This document shows positions 13,971 through 21,592 of a stretch of DNA of 23,449 nucleotides, in pieces. The DNA comes from CAYNFH01 sp964396385. Lineage in GTDB: Bacteria > Armatimonadota > Chthonomonadetes > Chthonomonadales > CAJBBX01. The notes below the pieces were generated by a model, which saw nothing but the letters and a program-made list of their open reading frames with translations, did not search any database and was not told where the DNA came from. How positions within the stretch are numbered: the first letter of the stretch is position 1; every line of letters starts with the position of its first letter. The DNA is taken from positions 1-23,449 of the forward strand of contig CAYNFH010000095.1 of the NCBI GenBank assembly GCA_964396385.1, written 5' to 3'. The position numbers were made by a program, and so were the translations under genes.

Positions 13971-14321
13971 CTAGCCCTGGCGGTGTTCTCCGGGCTGGCG
14001 CTCCGGCAGTTCGAAGTACAGCGGGTAGTGGCGGGCGCAGTTCGGGTTGAAGCCGGATCCGCAGCGCGGACATACGGAGCCGCACCCCAGGTACTCTTGG
14101 ATGGTTAGCTCCGCTCCGCACGCCCCGCACAGGATAGCCCTCTCGTCCAGCTCCTCCGCCTTCCACCGTCGGGCCGGATGCCCGGCGGCCGCCTCATGGC
14201 ATGCGTAGCAGGCGTAGTATTCCCCACAGCATGAAAACCGGATGGCGATGATGTCCAGCGCGCTCCGGTAGTGCGCACACCCCGTCCGCTCGTCCACATC
14301 CACGCCATTTACTTTGACCAT
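13971..14321 (-). CDS. CHY-type zinc-finger protein
   Basis: A 116-residue protein with the CHY zinc-finger pattern: C15-A-H17-Y, then SCCGEYYACYACHEAA (Cys31, Cys32, Cys38, Cys41, His42), H48, CGAC (Cys65, Cys68), and C80, CPRCG (Cys84, Cys87), then C94 and H96. This fits three zinc sites as in the CHY domain. Bacterial single-domain members are uncharacterised; eukaryotic relatives include the Hot13 intermembrane-space protein and Pirh2-type E3 ligases. It is convergent with the oxidoreductase gene, with only 7 bases between the stops. The start at 14321 has only a weak ribosome site. Confidence 0.9.
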   Translation of the reverse strand: MVKVNGVDVDERTGCAHYRSALDIIAIRFSCCGEYYACYACHEAAAGHPARRWKAEELDERAILCGACGAELTIQEYLGCGSVCPRCGSGFNPNCARHYPLYFELPERQPGEHRQG

Positions 14322-14394
14322 TCAGGAATCCGGTGACCGATGTTCCAGGCTTTGTGATGCGCCCCGTACCGGCCACCTGAAGACCAGAGGGCCC

Positions 14395-14422
14395 TTGCCA
14401 CCCGCTCCGGCAGTGGTAGAAT
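14395..14422 (+). promoter_or_regulatory. Sigma70-type promoter of the toxin-antitoxin unit
   Basis: TTGCCA (14395-14400), 16-base spacer, TAGAAT (14417-14422). Transcription would start near 14429, 23 bases before the antitoxin ATG. The same TAGAAT -10 appears in two other good promoters of this window. Confidence 0.65.
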
Positions 14423-14451
14423 GCATCAAGAGAAGCCTTTGGAGATGCCCA

Positions 14452-14745
14452 ATGGAAACCCAGATACAGGACAAGCCTGTCCGCGTCTTGTTGCCACGAG
14501 AAACCGCGCGGCGTGTCGAAGAGGTTGCCGAACAGGAGAATCGGTCGCTCGATGAGCAGACCGCACTGCTCCTGGACGAGGCCCTCGACGCCCGCTCAAG
14601 CCCGCGGGAGATCTTCCAGCGCCTCTCCTCAGATTACCGCAGCCGGCTTGCCCGCGAGGGGAAGCTAGACCAGACTCCCGACCAGATTCTGGAAGAGCTC
14701 CGCCGCATCCGCGAAGAAGTGGCCAATGAGCTCTATCCGGACTGA
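14452..14745 (+). CDS. Ribbon-helix-helix antitoxin-like protein
   Basis: A 97-residue protein. Residues ~8-48 (PVRVLLPRETARRVEEVAEQ then NRSLDEQTALLLDEAL) have the strand-helix-helix pattern of MetJ/Arc-type DNA-binding antitoxins, which normally autoregulate their own promoter. The C-terminal part (RSRLAREGKLDQTPDQILEE) is helical and probably binds the toxin. GGAGAT (14441-14446) is the ribosome site. The gene overlaps the PIN gene by 20 bases, a typical antitoxin-toxin arrangement. The assignment rests on both fold pattern and context. Confidence 0.75.
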   Translation: METQIQDKPVRVLLPRETARRVEEVAEQENRSLDEQTALLLDEALDARSSPREIFQRLSSDYRSRLAREGKLDQTPDQILEELRRIREEVANELYPD

Positions 14746-15247
14746 GTTCGTCGCGCTTGACACCAATGAGTACGTTTTCGCCGTTTGGGACGTACCTGGC
14801 TACGAAGCAAGCGTCGAGCTGCTGGTCAACCGGATAGAGTCTCTCCGCATCTACCTGCCTCTCCCCGATATCCAGGAACTAAACCACATCCTGACCCACC
14901 AGGAGACCCAACGCCTCTTCCGCCTCCTTGGTCGCGCTGCTGACCTCTGGGAGGATCGCCTGCCGCCTCAGGCAGACCTGGTCGAACTCTACCAAGGTCG
15001 TGGAGCGAAGAAGGGCGATGCCCGCATCTGCGCCTACCTTCATGTTGCCGGGATACAGTGGCTCGTGTCGGAGAACCGTCACTTCCTTCAAGAGGTCCCC
15101 GAGTTGCCCTTCACGGTACTCACCGGCTCGCAGGCGCTCCAGCAGCTCGATTATGAGCAGTTGGCGCAGGATGAATCCGCCGAGGCCGAAGCGCTGGAGT
15201 GGGCCGAAGGCACCGTGGAGGACGTAGCGGATGACCCCAGCGAATGA
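14726..15247 (+). CDS. PIN-domain toxin-like ribonuclease
   Basis: A 173-residue protein with PIN features: Asp12 in VALDTNEYV, an acidic Glu51 in PDIQELNHIL, Asp98 in KKGDARICAYLH and the terminal SENRHFL motif (Glu116/Asn117) in place of the usual T-x-D-x-D-F. PIN toxins cleave RNA using an acidic metal site. The overlap with an RHH antitoxin gene supports a type II toxin-antitoxin role. An acidic tail (residues ~145-173, EDESAEAEALEW-like) is longer than in compact VapC toxins. Its stop overlaps the start of the methyltransferase (ATGA). Confidence 0.8.
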   Translation: MSSIRTEFVALDTNEYVFAVWDVPGYEASVELLVNRIESLRIYLPLPDIQELNHILTHQETQRLFRLLGRAADLWEDRLPPQADLVELYQGRGAKKGDARICAYLHVAGIQWLVSENRHFLQEVPELPFTVLTGSQALQQLDYEQLAQDESAEAEALEWAEGTVEDVADDPSE

Positions 15248-16083
15248 TCGTCCTCTCTTGCTACACCGTTGAGCCCATCCTCCAGGCACGGGCTGCCGGG
15301 CGGGATTCCGTGGCGGCTTCCCTGGACCTCGGGCTGACGGAGAGCACGGTGGAGCTGGCAGCGGAAGGCATCCTCCTGCCGGACCGCCAGCCGCTCCCCT
15401 GGGCAACGGTGGAGGAGATCGCGGAAACGGAGACCGCCTGCTTCACAGTGAAGAACGGGGAAGCCCGGAAGATCCAGTTCTTCTCCGAGGCGCGGCAGCG
15501 GTTCTACAGCCTGCTCCCAACGCGCCGCGCCCCCACCATGTTGCTGAGCGGCATCCCCATGCACCGTATCAAGAACATCGACCCGCACGAGGACACCCTG
15601 CGGAAGTTCAAGACCATCGCGCCGGTGGTAGGGTGCGTGCTGGACACCTGCACCGGCCTGGGATACACTGCTATCGCCGCCGCGAAGACGGCGGAGGAGG
15701 TCGTGACCATCGAGCTGGACCCCACCGTCCTGGAGGTCTGCCGGCTCAATCCCTGGTCGCAAGCGCTGTTCCAGGACCGCAAGATCCACCAGGTGGTGGG
15801 GAGCGCGGCCGAAAAGGTACGGGAGATGCCGGACGAATCGTTCTCGCGCATCTTCCACGATCCGCCGACCTTTAAGATAGCCGGGGAGCTGTACTCCGGA
15901 GAGATGTACCGTCAGCTCTATCGTGTGCTCAAGCGCGGCGGACGGATGTACCACTACATCGGAGACCTGGACAGCACATCCGGCCGCGTGGTGGCCAAGG
16001 GCGCGGTCCGCCGCCTACAGGAGGCCGGCTTCAGCCGCGTAGACCGCCGTCCGGAAGCGTTCGGGCTGACGGCGTTCAAATAG
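15244..16083 (+). CDS. SAM-dependent methyltransferase, COG2521-like
   Basis: A 279-residue Rossmann methyltransferase. An N-terminal ~115-residue region precedes motif I VLDTCTGLGYTAIAAAK (Asp134), the acidic motif II VVTIELDPTVLEVCRLNPWS, and motif IV HDPPTFKIAGELYS (Asp206). A C-terminal YRVLKRGGRMYHYIGD segment completes the fold. This set of motifs matches COG2521, described first as archaeal predicted methyltransferases; the substrate is unknown. The HDPP motif resembles DPPY/DPPF enzymes that modify nucleobases or amino groups. The start overlaps the toxin stop, so it is the third gene of the toxin-antitoxin unit. Confidence 0.85.
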   Translation: MIVLSCYTVEPILQARAAGRDSVAASLDLGLTESTVELAAEGILLPDRQPLPWATVEEIAETETACFTVKNGEARKIQFFSEARQRFYSLLPTRRAPTMLLSGIPMHRIKNIDPHEDTLRKFKTIAPVVGCVLDTCTGLGYTAIAAAKTAEEVVTIELDPTVLEVCRLNPWSQALFQDRKIHQVVGSAAEKVREMPDESFSRIFHDPPTFKIAGELYSGEMYRQLYRVLKRGGRMYHYIGDLDSTSGRVVAKGAVRRLQEAGFSRVDRRPEAFGLTAFK

Positions 16084-16093
16084 GAGTAGAGAG

Positions 16094-17806
16094 ATGGCGG
16101 GTGGCGACTTCTTGCTGGGCCAGGCGGATCCGGCGGCTGTGTTCATCCCGGAGGAATTTGGGCCGGATGCCCGGCTGATGGGCGATACCGCTGCGGACTT
16201 CCTGCGCCGAGAGGTGCTGCCGCGCACCGAGCAGATCGAGGCCCACGATACGGAGCTGATGCGTCAGCTCATGCGCAAGGCCGGCGAGCTGGGGCTGCTG
16301 GGCGCGGAGGTGCCGGAGATTTACGGGGGACTGGGGCTGGACAACCGCACCGGCGCGCTACTCGCGGAGAAGCTCAACTGGCAGCAGTCGTTCGCCCTCA
16401 CGCACGAGGCGCACACCGTCATCGCCACCCTGCCTCTGATGTACTTCGGCAGCCATGCCCAGAAAAGCAAATACCTGCCCAAACTGGCGAGCGGGGAGTG
16501 GATAGGCTCCTTCTGCCTCAGCGAGGCGGGCTCGGGTTCCGACGCCCTCGGCGCGCAGACCCGCGCCACCCTCTCGCCCGACGGAAAGCAGTACCTGCTC
16601 AAGGGCGAGAAGATGTGGATCACCAACACCGCCTTCGCGGATCTGTTCACGGTCTTCGCCAAGGTGGACGGCACCCAGTTCAGCGCGTTCCTGGTGGAGC
16701 GCGGTTATCCCGGCCTCTCCTTCGGCAAGGAGGAGCACAAGCTGGGAATGCGCGGCACCTCTACGCGGCGCGTAATCCTGGACAACGTGCCCGTTCCGGC
16801 GGAGAACCTGGTGGGCGAGGTGGGGAAGGGCCACTACGCCGCCTTCTGCGCGCTCAACATGGGCCGCTTCAAGCTGGAAGCGGGGGCAGTGGGCGGGCTG
16901 AAAGAGACCCTCGCTACGTGCGCCGTATACGCCAAACAGCGCAATCAGTTCGGCCGGCCCATCGCGGAGTTCGGCCTGATCCAGGCCAAGCTGGGGGAGA
17001 TGGCAGCCCGCACGTTTGCGCTGGAGGGCGCGGTCTACCGGCTGGCGGGGCTGCTGGACGGGGCGTTCGCCGGCATCGTGCCGGACGCGGACGACGCTCC
17101 CGCGCGCTACCATCGCGCCGCGGAGGAGTACTCCCTGGAGTGCAGCATCGTCAAGGTGGTCGGCTCGGAGCTGTATAGCTGGGCCACGGATGAGGGCATC
17201 CAGATACACGGCGGGTACGGCTATACGGAGGAGTTCCCCATGGCCCGAGCGTGGCGGGACCAGCGGCTGCTGCGCATCGGAGAGGGGGCGAACGAGATCG
17301 TCCGCATGGCCATCGTGAACGTCCTCCTCCGCCGCGCCCAGCAGGGCCGCTTCGATCTCGATCGCGCCGTGGAACGGGCCCGATCCGCGCATGCAGGCGA
17401 TGGCGCACGCGCGCTAATGGCGGCCGGGCTCCTGCTCCTGGATCCGGCCCGCCAGCGCTTCGGCGCAGCCCTTGCGGAGGAGCAGGAGGTTGCGGCCGTG
17501 ATCGCGGACCTCCTCGCCGCTGGATATGTGGCGGACAGCGCCGCCATCCGGGCCGAGAAGTTGGCGCATCGTGGCGCTCCCGGAGCGGAGCTGGCCCGCG
17601 AAGCCGCTCAGCTCTACGCCGTGGAGTCGCTCCTAACCCTGCGTGCCGCAGCCGAGGAGGCCCTCCACCGCATCGGGCCAGAGGGGGCAGCTCAGGCCAC
17701 CGCCTGCATTCGCGCCCTGCTGGAGCCCTCGGCCCCGGAAAACCTGATAGCCCTCCGCCGCACGCTCGCCCAAGCCGTCCTCGAACGTGAGGGATGGCCG
17801 TGGTAA
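16094..17806 (+). CDS. Acyl-CoA dehydrogenase
   Basis: A 570-residue flavoprotein of the acyl-CoA dehydrogenase family with a ~150-residue C-terminal extension, as in long FadE/AcdA-type enzymes. Motifs: YGGLGLDNRTGALLAEKL, FCLSEAGSGSDALG, KMWITNTAFADLFTVFAKV, IHGGYGYTEEFPMARAWRD and the catalytic-region RIGEGANEIVRM with Glu397 as the likely catalytic base. It oxidises an acyl-CoA to the enoyl-CoA and passes electrons to ETF, whose genes lie 5 kb upstream. GGAGTAGAGAG provides a ribosome site six or so bases before the ATG, and it follows the methyltransferase by 10 bases. Chain-length preference cannot be read. Confidence 0.95.
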   Translation: MAGGDFLLGQADPAAVFIPEEFGPDARLMGDTAADFLRREVLPRTEQIEAHDTELMRQLMRKAGELGLLGAEVPEIYGGLGLDNRTGALLAEKLNWQQSFALTHEAHTVIATLPLMYFGSHAQKSKYLPKLASGEWIGSFCLSEAGSGSDALGAQTRATLSPDGKQYLLKGEKMWITNTAFADLFTVFAKVDGTQFSAFLVERGYPGLSFGKEEHKLGMRGTSTRRVILDNVPVPAENLVGEVGKGHYAAFCALNMGRFKLEAGAVGGLKETLATCAVYAKQRNQFGRPIAEFGLIQAKLGEMAARTFALEGAVYRLAGLLDGAFAGIVPDADDAPARYHRAAEEYSLECSIVKVVGSELYSWATDEGIQIHGGYGYTEEFPMARAWRDQRLLRIGEGANEIVRMAIVNVLLRRAQQGRFDLDRAVERARSAHAGDGARALMAAGLLLLDPARQRFGAALAEEQEVAAVIADLLAAGYVADSAAIRAEKLAHRGAPGAELAREAAQLYAVESLLTLRAAAEEALHRIGPEGAAQATACIRALLEPSAPENLIALRRTLAQAVLEREGWPW

Positions 17807-17814
17807 TGCCCGAC

Positions 17815-17888
17815 GTTCAGGCGTTCAGGTGTTCGGGTGTTCAGGACCGGAATCCGAAACACCTGAAAACCTGAACACCTGAACACCC
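17815..17888. repeat. Inverted octamer arrays (GTTCAGGT/ACACCTGA), hairpin element
   Basis: Left arm units GTTCAGGC, GTTCAGGT, GTTCGGGT, GTTCAGGA (17815-17846); right arm ACACCTGA, AAACCTGA, ACACCTGA, ACACCCTC (17859-17890). Only ~12 bases separate the arms. It is the same family as the CCTGAACA array inside the ETF oxidoreductase gene and includes the same CCCGAACA-type variant unit. It starts 9 bases after the acyl-CoA dehydrogenase stop and could act as a 3' stem, though there is no T-run. Confidence 0.92.
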
Positions 17889-17927
17889 TCCGCAGGACTC
17901 CCCCCGCCCGTGCGGAATATGGCTGCC

Positions 17928-19010
17928 ATGAGCCGCGCAAGACCCACCCTGGGCGAGCTGGAGAACCACTGGCAGCTACGGCTGCCGGAGCTGTTCCATC
18001 GGCTGCACTCCACCTTCGAGCAGCCGTTCCTCACCCCGTGCGAGTTCCTCACCCTGGACACGCTCCTCATCGACGAGGAGCGTTGGTCCGGCATGCTGCC
18101 CCAGTTCCTGCCGTTTGGCCACGACGGGACGGAGGACTTCTACGGTTTCTACGTGCCCCCTACCCGCTCCCAGGACGACTACCCGGTCCTCTACTGGGAC
18201 CACGAGTACGACCACTACTTCCCCATAGCCTCCGGCTTCGACGCCTTTCTCCGCTGGTGCGTCCTTCATGGCCGGTACCTGGCCCAGGACAGCTACGCGG
18301 AGGGCGACCCGGATTTTGAGGAGGAGGAGGAGCAGCGCAGGGACTTCGTGGAGGCGATGGGGCTGTCCCGCTCACTGGTGCAGGATCCCATGCCCCGAAA
18401 TGAGCGAGAGCTGTACGAGCTGCTCGCGGCTTCGGACCCGCAGGCGGCGCAAGCGATGGCGCAGCTCGGCAGCATCTCCATGGGCCGGGGAGACATGGGC
18501 CGGGCCCGGGACTTTTACGTCCGCGCGTCGGAATCCACCCCCTGGTTTGCCGATCCGTACTACCTCATCGCCGAAACCTACCTGTCGGAGCAGCGCCCGG
18601 AGGAGTCTGTGCCCCGCTGGTGGCAGGTGATCCACTGTCCCATCGCCCTCTCCACCCGTACGGCCAACTACGACCTGGGAGCCGAGCACGCGGACGCCGA
18701 GATCTACGAGGCGGCTCTGGACCGGCTGTCCCATCACGAGAGCTATCTGCCCATCGAGCACCGGGACTCGCCGGTGGGCCGGATGCTCCTGCACGGCGAC
18801 CCATTCGAGGCGTCGGTGCGCCTACGGCTGGTGGAGGAGCTGGAGCAGCTCGGAGACTCCGCGGGGGTGGAGCGGGAGCTGCTCAATGCCCTGGCGCTCT
18901 CCACGGATGAAGCGGAGACCCTGGAGACCTACGATCGTCTCACGCGCTACTACGATCGCGCGAACCGCCACCGCGAGGCCGCCTTCTGCCGGCATGACAA
19001 GAATGCGTGA
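17928..19010 (+). CDS. SUKH (SMI1/KNR4)-like domain protein with TPR-like C-terminus
   Basis: A ~360-residue cytosolic protein. Residues ~10-120 fit the SMI1/KNR4 (SUKH) fold: LGELENHWQLRLPELFHRLH, then FLPFGHDGTEDFYGFYVPP, YPVLYWDHEYDHYFPIASGF and FLRWCVL. SUKH proteins are often immunity proteins against contact-dependent toxins, but many are housekeeping; no toxin gene is near. Residues ~130-150 are strongly acidic (DPDFEEEEEQ). Residues ~165-360 are helical with TPR-like spacing (AQAMAQLGSISMGRGDMGRARDFY). ATG 17928 has CGGAA ten bases upstream; ATG 17919 and GTG 17910 are also possible. An intrinsic terminator follows at 19049. Confidence 0.72.
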   Translation: MSRARPTLGELENHWQLRLPELFHRLHSTFEQPFLTPCEFLTLDTLLIDEERWSGMLPQFLPFGHDGTEDFYGFYVPPTRSQDDYPVLYWDHEYDHYFPIASGFDAFLRWCVLHGRYLAQDSYAEGDPDFEEEEEQRRDFVEAMGLSRSLVQDPMPRNERELYELLAASDPQAAQAMAQLGSISMGRGDMGRARDFYVRASESTPWFADPYYLIAETYLSEQRPEESVPRWWQVIHCPIALSTRTANYDLGAEHADAEIYEAALDRLSHHESYLPIEHRDSPVGRMLLHGDPFEASVRLRLVEELEQLGDSAGVERELLNALALSTDEAETLETYDRLTRYYDRANRHREAAFCRHDKNA

Positions 19011-19021
19011 TGGGGTAGAAT
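18994..19021 (+). promoter_or_regulatory. Putative promoter for the MATE exporter gene
   Basis: ATGACA (18994-18999), 16-base spacer, TAGAAT (19016-19021). The predicted transcription start (~19027) is only a few bases before ATG 19031, so the mRNA may be nearly leaderless. The promoter overlaps the end of the SUKH-TPR gene. Confidence 0.5.
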
Positions 19022-19030
19022 CTGCGAACC

Positions 19031-20428
19031 ATGCAGACTCTGCTGCCCAGGCGTCTCGCCGAAGACGAGACGCCTTTTTCATCGCCGGACGAACCCCATG
19101 TGAGCATTCGCACGGAGGTGTGGCGACTCGCCTGGCCCTCCGTGGCGACGTTCATGCTCATGACCACCAACTCCATCCTGGACCGGATGTTCGTGGGCAC
19201 GTTGGGACGGGACGCGCTGGCGGCGGTAGGGGTGGGAGGGCAGCTCATCTTCCTGCTGGTCTCCCTCTCCATGGCCATCACGGTGGGCACCACAGCGCTG
19301 GTGGCGCGGTTCACCGGCGCCGAAGACCCCCGGCAGGCGGCCAGGGCTACCGGGCAGTCCATTACCCTCGGCCTGCTCATCGGCATCTTCTGCACCCTGG
19401 CTGTGAGTGCGGCGCTGGGACCGTTCCTCCAGGCCGTCGGTCTCTCGGATGGCGCCCAGGCGCAGTGCCGCCGGTTCCTGGAGACGGCCCTCTGGGGCAT
19501 GGTCCCCATGTTCCTGGCCAACGTACTGAGCGCCGCCTTCCGCGGCCTGGGCGATACGCGCACGCCGCTTAAGGTGATGATCTGCGCCAATCTGGTGCAC
19601 GTCACTGGCGACTTCATTCTCATCTTCGGCCGGTTCGGGATGCCGCGGCTCGGTCTGGCAGGCGCGGGTGTCGCGCTCAGTTCCGCCAATGCCATGTCTT
19701 TCCTCGCCTTCGCCGTGTTTCTCGGCCGCTCGCCGCTGCGGTCCGCCTGGCTGGCGCGAGAGCTGCGGCTTACACAGGAGTGGACCGCGCGCATCCTCAA
19801 GATCGGGATCCCAGCCGCCATCACGGCACTGCTGCGGACCACCTCGCTTATGTCCTTCACCGGCGTGCTGGCGCGGACGGCGGAGAGCATGAGCGCGGTA
19901 GCGGCGCTGCCCATCGGAATGACGGCCGAATCCATCGCGTTCATGCCGGGCTTCGGGTTCAGCGTCGCGGCCTCGGCGCTGGTGGGGCAGTCTCTGGGCG
20001 CAAGAAAGCCGGACCGCGCGGAGCGAGCGGGCTGGGAGGCCACCTGGCAGGGCGTCTTGATTATGACCGTGATGGGCCTCGTCTTCTTCGCGGCGGCCCC
20101 ACGGTTCGCGGCACTGTTCACGCACGACCCCAAGGTGCTCGCGCTGGCGGTGAGCTACTTACGCATTATGGCGGTCTCGGAGCCGATGCTCGCCTTCGGC
20201 ATGGTCCTGACCGGCGCACTCCAGGGTGCGGGCGACACGGTGCGTCCGGCGGTCCTCACCGCAGTCACGTTCTGGGTGTTCCGGTTGCCTGTAGCCTGGC
20301 TCCTCGCGCTGAAACTGGGGTACAACACGGCAGGCGCATGGGTCGCCATGTCCGCTAGCACGGTGCTGAGTGGGGTCCTGGCGATTCTCCTCTTCCGAGA
20401 GGGCTCGTGGAAGCGAATCAAGGTATAG
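19031..20428 (+). CDS. MATE family multidrug/metabolite exporter
   Basis: A 465-residue inner-membrane transporter with about twelve helices. It matches the MATE fold in two halves: VWRLAWPSVATFMLMTTNSI, FVGTLGRDALAAVGVGGQL, the G-x-x-D-T-R-T-P-L motif (FRGLGDTRTPLKVM) in half one and LQGAGDTVRPAV in half two. MATE proteins export cationic drugs or metabolites using a proton or sodium gradient. The start is uncertain: ATG 19031 lacks a ribosome site and would be nearly leaderless, and an intrinsic terminator hairpin lies inside its first 17 codons. GTG 19100 would give 442 residues, starting just before the first conserved segment, and avoids the hairpin, but it too has no clear ribosome site. 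Confidence 0.93.
   Translation: MQTLLPRRLAEDETPFSSPDEPHVSIRTEVWRLAWPSVATFMLMTTNSILDRMFVGTLGRDALAAVGVGGQLIFLLVSLSMAITVGTTALVARFTGAEDPRQAARATGQSITLGLLIGIFCTLAVSAALGPFLQAVGLSDGAQAQCRRFLETALWGMVPMFLANVLSAAFRGLGDTRTPLKVMICANLVHVTGDFILIFGRFGMPRLGLAGAGVALSSANAMSFLAFAVFLGRSPLRSAWLARELRLTQEWTARILKIGIPAAITALLRTTSLMSFTGVLARTAESMSAVAALPIGMTAESIAFMPGFGFSVAASALVGQSLGARKPDRAERAGWEATWQGVLIMTVMGLVFFAAAPRFAALFTHDPKVLALAVSYLRIMAVSEPMLAFGMVLTGALQGAGDTVRPAVLTAVTFWVFRLPVAWLLALKLGYNTAGAWVAMSASTVLSGVLAILLFREGSWKRIKV
19049..19079 (+). terminator. Intrinsic terminator or attenuator at the MATE gene start
   Basis: Perfect 10-bp stem AGGCGTCTCG (19049-19058) with CGAGACGCCT (19066-19075), 7-base loop, then TTTTT. It lies 39 bases after the SUKH-TPR stop, a normal place to end that gene, but also downstream of the MATE promoter and within the longer MATE reading frame. 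Confidence 0.8.
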
Positions 20429-20441
20429 GAATGGAAAGACG

Positions 20442-20987
20442 ATGAAGCACACATACGTTCTCGTAATTGGACTGGCGATCACCGCCGGCAGCATGGCACT
20501 GGCAGATGATGCTGCCGTCCGCAAGGAGCTAGCCGCGCAGTACACGAAGTTCGGCCGGGCCATGAAGAAGAAGGATGTGCAGACCATCTTCGGTCTGGCG
20601 ACGCCGGACTTCAAGATCAGGACCAAGAACGGCCAGACGCTGAATGCGCAGCAGGCTCGTGCTATGCTCTCCATGCAGCTTCAGGCAGCCAAAGTGCTCT
20701 CGACCGTGCAGTCGAACATACAGAAACTGACGGTCAACGGAAGTACGGCGACCGCGGTAGTGGTGACGAAGGTCGTGGGCCAGATCCAGGAGAAACCGGG
20801 CGGCAAGCTTCACACGATGACCGACGTAGGTACCACCCACGATACGTGGGTAAAGACGCCGCAGGGCTGGCGGATCAAGAGGGAGGAAGAGGTGGCCGAC
20901 AAGGCTACGCTGGACGGCAAGCCGTTCAACCCCGGCGTGCCCCCGCCATCTGCTCCCCGGGCCCGCAAGGTAGGAAAACGGCGCTGA
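20442..20987 (+). CDS. Secreted NTF2-like (SnoaL/DUF4440-type) protein, first paralogue
   Basis: A 181-residue exported protein. Residues 1-20 are a signal peptide (KHTYVLVIGLAITAGSMALA, cleavage likely at ALA-DD). The mature part has the cystatin-like alpha+beta pattern of NTF2/SnoaL domains: helix with RAMKKKDVQTIFGLATPDF, and closing strands DTWVKTPQGWRIKRE. Such domains serve as enzymes or ligand binders; no catalytic residue is evident. GGAAAG precedes ATG 20442 by a few bases. It follows the MATE gene by 13 bases and overlaps its paralogue by one base (TGATG). Confidence 0.82.
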   Translation: MKHTYVLVIGLAITAGSMALADDAAVRKELAAQYTKFGRAMKKKDVQTIFGLATPDFKIRTKNGQTLNAQQARAMLSMQLQAAKVLSTVQSNIQKLTVNGSTATAVVVTKVVGQIQEKPGGKLHTMTDVGTTHDTWVKTPQGWRIKREEEVADKATLDGKPFNPGVPPPSAPRARKVGKRR

Positions 20988-21592
20988 TGTGTGGGAGTAT
21001 GGGAGTATGGGAGTTTAGGATAGGCCGGACCCCGGCAGCCCCCACACGCCCACACCCCCACACTCCCAAACTCCTCGCACTCCTCCTCCTGCTGTTCCTC
21101 AGCTCGCCAGGGCGGACCGGGACCGTCGCGCAAGTCCGGCACCAGTTGGAGGCGCAGTATGCCGCCATCAGCCGCGCCTACCGGCAGAAGGACGTGGAGG
21201 GCATCACCCGGCTCATGGCCCGTGACTACCTCTGGAAGCGCGCGGGCATGCCGGCCCTCGACCGATATGAGGCCGAAGACACTATCCGCGATTGGCTGGA
21301 TAGGCTTCAGACCATCAAAGGGCTTGCTTCGCGGCTCCAGGGGGTCACGGTCTCCGGTCGCACCGCCATCGCCATCCACACCAGCACGCTCCTGGGCACG
21401 GTAAAGGACCAGGCGGGCAAGTCGCACAGCCTGGTAAGCACCCAGACGTCCCGCGACACCTGGATACGCACACCGGAGGGCTGGCGCATCCGCCGCGCTG
21501 TAACCCTCTCCTCGCAGGCCCTGGTAGACGGCCATCCCGTTCAACCCGCCCCGCTCCCGAAAGGCAGAAGGGGTGAGAGGGTGAAGGGGTGA
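20987..21592 (+). CDS. Secreted NTF2-like protein, second paralogue, ends reshaped by repeats
   Basis: A 201-residue paralogue of the preceding protein: both share QYxxxxRAxxxKDV near the N-terminus and DTW[VI][KR]TP[QE]GWRI[KR]R near the end. The hydrophobic signal core (KLLALLLLLFLSS, residues ~28-41) is preceded by a ~27-residue N-region (GSMGVWEFRIG...PTRPHPHTP) encoded by an octamer inverted repeat, and the last residues (RRGERVKG) and the stop lie in another octamer array. So both ends of the gene look overwritten, while the core domain and the signal core survive. The start ATG 20987 overlaps the upstream stop; ATG 20999 is an alternative. Export of a protein with such an unusual N-region is likely but untested. 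Confidence 0.78.
   Translation: MCGSMGVWEFRIGRTPAAPTRPHPHTPKLLALLLLLFLSSPGRTGTVAQVRHQLEAQYAAISRAYRQKDVEGITRLMARDYLWKRAGMPALDRYEAEDTIRDWLDRLQTIKGLASRLQGVTVSGRTAIAIHTSTLLGTVKDQAGKSHSLVSTQTSRDTWIRTPEGWRIRRAVTLSSQALVDGHPVQPAPLPKGRRGERVKG
20991..21072. repeat. Inverted octamer arrays (GGGAGTAT/CCCACACT) at a gene start
   Basis: Left arm GGGAGTAT, GGGAGTAT, GGGAGTTT (20993-21016); right arm CCCACACG, CCCACACC, CCCACACT, CCCAAACT (21041-21072). The arms are complementary with mismatches and are separated by ~24 bases. They encode the N-terminal region of the second NTF2-like protein. Confidence 0.9.

Noticed and set aside
17815..17888. Terminator after the acyl-CoA dehydrogenase gene
   Set aside because: It can fold into a stem, but it lacks a T-run and is built from the octamer family seen elsewhere, so it is listed as a repeat.
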